From contig CAZLBC010000070.1 in the NCBI GenBank assembly GCA_964557575.1, positions 1 through 26,422 on the forward strand: a stretch of 26,422 bases of DNA, in the 5' to 3' direction. Below are positions 23,344 through 26,422 of this stretch, in pieces (position 1 is the first letter of the stretch; each line of letters starts with the position of its first letter). The notes beneath the pieces are model-generated. The model did no database searches. It was not told the DNA's origin and saw only the letters and a list, made by a program, of their open reading frames with translations. A program made the position numbers and the translations under genes. This DNA comes from CAZLBC01 sp964557575. Its GTDB lineage: Bacteria > Planctomycetota > Phycisphaerae > SM23-33.

Positions 23344-23763
23344 ATGACCGACAACGAAGCGAAAGACAACGAGCCCGTCCCGGTCGAAGAAGGCAGCAAA
23401 CCGCAACCGGTGCCGGTACCGGCGCCTGAAGAGCCGCAGTCCGTGGAGGAAGAGGAACTCAGCGCGATCTCACTCGTCGACGAAGTGGACTTGTCTGAAG
23501 ACGCCCACATGGAAACCGGCGGGAGCTCCGGGTTGCAGAGGAAAACCGAATTCAAGCGGGACATGAATATCACGGGCAACGGCGCCACGCGCTGCCGCAT
23601 TTTCAACGCCAGGGTCGCCGCAAATCCGCTCCAGTTGATGGAAAACAACATCAACGGCTGGATCGACGAAAACGGGATCGAGGTCAAGCACGTCTGCCAG
23701 ACCCTTGCCACGCTGGAAGGCAAGACGTCCGAACCGAACCTGTTCGTCATGGTCTGGTACTAA
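23344..23763 (+). CDS. Small acidic cytoplasmic protein, unknown function
   Basis: A 139-residue protein in two parts. Residues 1-60 are acidic and Pro/Glu/Val-rich (EEGSKPQPVPVPAPEEPQSV and neighbours), probably disordered. Residues about 68-139 look folded: TEFKRDMNITGNGATRCRIF, NARVAANPLQLMENNINGWI and ending in PNLFVMVWY. There is no signal peptide or membrane segment. I do not recognise a family with confidence. The gene has the best -10 box in the window and a strong AAGGAG ribosome site, which suggests good expression. It is divergent from the glycosidase operon and ends 24 bases from the convergent histidine kinase gene. Confidence 0.75.
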   Translation: MTDNEAKDNEPVPVEEGSKPQPVPVPAPEEPQSVEEEELSAISLVDEVDLSEDAHMETGGSSGLQRKTEFKRDMNITGNGATRCRIFNARVAANPLQLMENNINGWIDENGIEVKHVCQTLATLEGKTSEPNLFVMVWY

Positions 23764-23787
23764 TAGCCTTGTAAAAGACCGGCATAC

Positions 23788-25392
23788 TCACGTCTCAGCC
23801 GGCTCGACGGGGAGAGACAGGGTGAAGATACTGCCCTCGCCGGCGGTGCTCTGGAATTCTATTTTGCCGCCCAGCAATCCGGCCAGTTCCTTGCAGATGG
23901 CAAGCCCCAACCCCGTGCCGGTCGACTCCTTGGTCAGCGTGGCGTCAACCCGGTAGAACTTTTCAAAAATATGATCCTGGTCGGATTTCGTAATCCCCGG
24001 CCCGGAATCCCTGACGGAAATCAGTACCCGGTCCCCTCCCTCGGCGGCGTCGGCCGGCACGTAATCCGCGATGAGTTCAACGGCCCCCTTGGGCGGTGTA
24101 AACTTGATGGCATTACTGAGGAGGTTGTAGAGGATTTGCTGAATCTTCGCACCGTCGGTCGATACGATCGGTATGTTTTCGTCCAGCCGGCTGCTCAGCG
24201 CAATATCTTTCTGGCGCGCCAGCGGGTCCATCAGGGTCATCAGGGTTCTGCAGGTATCGATGAGGGAGATCTTATCACGGTTGATCTTTGATTTCCCGGC
24301 CTCGATCTTGGCGAGGTCGAGCATATTGTTGATCATCCCGAGCAGGTTTTTCGCCGCGGTGACAATATTGGCGCCGTACCGGGCCATCCGCTCGTCGTCT
24401 GTGTCTCGCATGAGGTCTGCAAACCCGATAATACTGTTCAGCGGCGTGCGCAGTTCATGAGAAATATTCGCCAGGAACTCCGTTTTGATCTGGTTCGCCT
24501 CGTAGAGGGCAACGTTCACCTCGCCGAGCTCAACGAGCTTCTGGTCCAGCGCCCGGTTCGCCGATTTCAGGCGATTATGCTGATCGTTTATACCGTCGAG
24601 CATTTCGTTGAAACTGTCGCCGAGCCGCTGGAGTTCATCGCCGGTCCGCACGTCGCTCCGGGCCTCCAGATTGCCGTCCGCGACCTCGTCGGCAAGCCGG
24701 CGCAGATCCCGTACGGGACGCAGAATGATACGGCTGACGATGGCGGAAAAGAATATGACCGCCAGGAGGGCCGCGACGATACCGCCGACAACGAACGCGC
24801 CACGGGTCCACCAGAGCAAACCCGAGGCGAGCGACTTCTGGAGCGTCACGTCGATAAGCGCCACCATCTGCCCCGGTTCAAAACGCAATTGCTCTCCGAT
24901 ATCCTTCGCCCGCGGGTTGTGGCACTGGCTGCAGCGGGTCGTATTGCGCACGAGTCGAAACCCCCGGTATACCTGTCCGGCCTGTTCTTCCTCGCTCTCC
25001 GTCCAGAAAATATCCCGGTTCCCCGTTTCCTTGAAATAGCGCAGGGCCCGCTGCGCGGTGTGATCCAGCCCCTTTACCGGATCGGGTCCGTAGATCGTGT
25101 GAAACGAGGGACCCTTGATGCCGATCGGGCGGTCCTCCTGGTAATACGCATATACCAGGCTTCCCTTGTCGCGGGCCTGGCCGCTTTTTTTGGGGACGTT
25201 GTGGCAGGCCTCCCATTCCTTCAGTCGCATCCTGGTGAGTTCCCGCGTCGGCGCCTCGAGTCCGTGTTCGGTCGGAACCTCCATGAAATACCAGGGAACG
25301 GCAAGCGCGGTGACGATAACCGCCAGCAGCGCCAGGCCGAACAGGAGGCGAATCTTCACCGCCAGTGAAAATCGTATGAATCGTCGTGCCAT
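23788..25392 (-). CDS. Membrane histidine kinase with c-type heme motif (Tll0287-like sensor)
   Basis: A 534-residue sensor kinase. Transmembrane helix 1 (about 15-36) and helix 2 (about 194-219) flank an extracytoplasmic domain that resembles the Tll0287-like/DUF3365 heme sensor, with a CSQCH motif (Cys154, Cys157, His158) able to bind heme c covalently. A HAMP linker follows (about 220-275), then HisKA with the phospho-acceptor in ISHELRTPLN (His312), and an HATPase domain with the N box (LLSNAIKFT), G1 (DSGPGI) and G2 (GTGLGLAI). Such sensors are thought to read redox state, oxygen or nitric oxide. No response regulator gene lies in the window, so the partner is elsewhere or the kinase is an orphan. 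The gene is transcribed divergently from the glycosyltransferase. Confidence 0.92.
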   Translation of the reverse strand: MARRFIRFSLAVKIRLLFGLALLAVIVTALAVPWYFMEVPTEHGLEAPTRELTRMRLKEWEACHNVPKKSGQARDKGSLVYAYYQEDRPIGIKGPSFHTIYGPDPVKGLDHTAQRALRYFKETGNRDIFWTESEEEQAGQVYRGFRLVRNTTRCSQCHNPRAKDIGEQLRFEPGQMVALIDVTLQKSLASGLLWWTRGAFVVGGIVAALLAVIFFSAIVSRIILRPVRDLRRLADEVADGNLEARSDVRTGDELQRLGDSFNEMLDGINDQHNRLKSANRALDQKLVELGEVNVALYEANQIKTEFLANISHELRTPLNSIIGFADLMRDTDDERMARYGANIVTAAKNLLGMINNMLDLAKIEAGKSKINRDKISLIDTCRTLMTLMDPLARQKDIALSSRLDENIPIVSTDGAKIQQILYNLLSNAIKFTPPKGAVELIADYVPADAAEGGDRVLISVRDSGPGITKSDQDHIFEKFYRVDATLTKESTGTGLGLAICKELAGLLGGKIEFQSTAGEGSIFTLSLPVEPAET

Positions 25393-25521
25393 GACCGGAC
25401 CATTTTATGATGAGAACCCGAAAAACACCAGTGAAGGGCGAAATGTCGGGATCTTCCCTTACCCCGGCGATGAAACTCGTTTATTCTTGTTTTCCACGGA
25501 ATGATACTGCGAGGACTGTGT

Positions 25522-26352
25522 ATGCCCGCCGTTTCGGTCATTATTACGACGTACAACCGCCGCGACCTGCTGCCCCGGGCCGTGCAGTCGGTCCTCAACC
25601 AGAGCGCCCGCGACTTCGAACTGATTGTAATCGACGACGGATCAGACGACGGGACCGACAGCCTCCCCTTTTTCGACGGCTGCGCCCCCCGGGTGCGCTA
25701 TATCAGAATGAAAACGAACCGGGGCGTTTCCCGCGCCCGCAACCGGGGCGCGGCGGCGGCGGCCGCGCCGCTGATCGCGTTCCTGGACTCCGACGACCAA
25801 TGGCACGACGAGAAACTCCGGCGCCACCTGTCGTGGATCGACAATAATCCCGGTTATCGCATTTCCCAGACCGGGGAGATATGGATCCGCGACGGCACGA
25901 GGGTCAATCCGCCCGCCCCCTACCGGAAGTTCGCCGGAGACCTGTTCGCTGAGAGCCTGGAGCGCTGCATGGTCACCCCGTCGTCGGTCATCATGGAAAA
26001 AACACTGCTCGAGGAGACCGGGGGCTTCAACGAGAATCTGCCGGTGTGCGAGGATTACGACCTGTGGCTGCGGATCACCTGCTGTCGGCCGGTCGGGCTG
26101 GTGGACGAATTTCTCCTGACACGATACAGCGGACACCCCGGGCAGTTGTCGGCATCCGGTCCGGGGTTGGACCGCTACCGGGTCCGCAGCATCATGGACC
26201 TGCTCGGAAGCGGAACACTCAGCGAAGAACAGGCGGTCCTGGCGCGGCGGGCACTGGCAAAAAAGGCGACTGTTGTGGCGAACGGATGCCGCAAGCGCGG
26301 CAGGATCGAGGAGTACGACCGCTACCGGGAGATCGCGGATCGGTATGCATGA
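25522..26352 (+). CDS. Family 2 glycosyltransferase (GT-A fold)
   Basis: A 276-residue cytoplasmic glycosyltransferase. The N-terminus VSVIITTYNRRDLLPRAV and the segment IVIDDGSDDGT are typical of GT2 nucleotide-sugar binding. FLDSDDQW carries the metal-binding DxD-type motif, and CEDYDLWLRI near residue 180 resembles the acceptor-site ED motif. No membrane segment is visible. An ATG at 25501 is in frame, but the ATG at 25522 has a GAGGA ribosome site (25511-25515) at normal spacing. The stop at 26350-26352 leaves about 70 bases to the window edge. Sugar and acceptor are unknown; surface polysaccharide or glycoprotein synthesis is the usual role. Confidence 0.9.
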   Translation: MPAVSVIITTYNRRDLLPRAVQSVLNQSARDFELIVIDDGSDDGTDSLPFFDGCAPRVRYIRMKTNRGVSRARNRGAAAAAAPLIAFLDSDDQWHDEKLRRHLSWIDNNPGYRISQTGEIWIRDGTRVNPPAPYRKFAGDLFAESLERCMVTPSSVIMEKTLLEETGGFNENLPVCEDYDLWLRITCCRPVGLVDEFLLTRYSGHPGQLSASGPGLDRYRVRSIMDLLGSGTLSEEQAVLARRALAKKATVVANGCRKRGRIEEYDRYREIADRYA

Positions 26353-26422
26353 AAAACAAACATGCCAGCAAACCGGCCCGGCGCGCCTGTTATCTCTCTG
26401 CTTTATCAATACCGCTTTTTAC

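Noticed and set aside
23170..23406. Earlier starts for the GH113-like gene up to 23406
   Set aside because: They would cross the promoter of and enter the divergent small-protein gene, and would place extra non-signal sequence before the hydrophobic anchor.
23764..23812. Possible bidirectional terminator between the small acidic protein and the histidine kinase
   Set aside because: Only a five-base CCGGC/GCCGG stem with a long loop and no U-tract.
1..26422. tRNA or rRNA genes, CRISPR arrays, insertion sequences, integrases or attachment sites
   Set aside because: I read both strands for these and saw no supporting repeats, transposase motifs or RNA gene signatures; a computed search was not possible.

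Overview
The window is visibly GC-rich, densely coded DNA. It holds 20 protein genes on both strands and no RNA genes, insertion sequences or CRISPR arrays that I can see. The gene mix suggests a bacterium of the Planctomycetota or a relative in the PVC group. The clues are two Gfo/Idh/MocA oxidoreductases (one with a Tat signal), a sugar-phosphate-isomerase-type TIM barrel, a PhoD-like phosphatase, a BNR/carbohydrate-binding fusion, and many exported proteins without close standard names. This is an inference from family content, not a phylogenetic result.

Layout. 19-2260 (+): a TIM-barrel isomerase and a Gfo/Idh/MocA dehydrogenase, a likely sugar or polyol catabolic pair. 2392-3615 (+): a rhomboid protease with a very long inserted loop. 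3712-5568 (+): an exported PhoD-like phosphatase. 5623-13992 (-): a tightly packed eight-gene cluster, described below. 14032-15671 (-): a small exported protein and a Tat-exported Gfo/Idh/MocA protein behind a good sigma70-type promoter; the gaps are short enough that this promoter could also feed the eight-gene cluster. 15920-19083 (+): an SbcD/YhaO-like metallophosphoesterase overlapping an SbcC/YhaN-like ATPase. 19103-23169 (-): a GH113-like glycosidase overlapping a propeller/PIG-L-like/CBM9-like fusion protein. 23344-23763 (+): a small acidic protein with a clear promoter. 23788-25392 (-): a membrane histidine kinase with a c-type heme motif. 25522-26352 (+): a family 2 glycosyltransferase. 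The last 70 bases hold nothing I can call. No gene-free stretch exceeds 300 bases; the longest is 15672-15919 (248 bases).

The most interesting region is 5623-13992. In transcription order it encodes: an anchored Fn3/metallophosphatase-like/TPR protein; a lipoprotein; a 75-residue small protein; a TlpA-like thioredoxin; a fusion of a purple-acid-phosphatase-like domain, a thioredoxin-like domain and a CcdA/DsbD-like membrane domain; an 81-residue small protein; a TPR membrane protein; and a radical SAM/SPASM enzyme. Junctions are 4-base ATGA overlaps, 3-base gaps or similarly short. The two small proteins share an almost identical 18-residue block containing NPNSSS, followed by an Ala-rich hydrophobic segment and an acidic tail. 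This is the architecture expected for a radical-SAM-modified peptide (RiPP-like) system whose products are membrane-associated and handled by a dedicated extracytoplasmic redox and scaffold set. I do not recognise it as a named system. The modification, its site and the function are not determined by the sequence.
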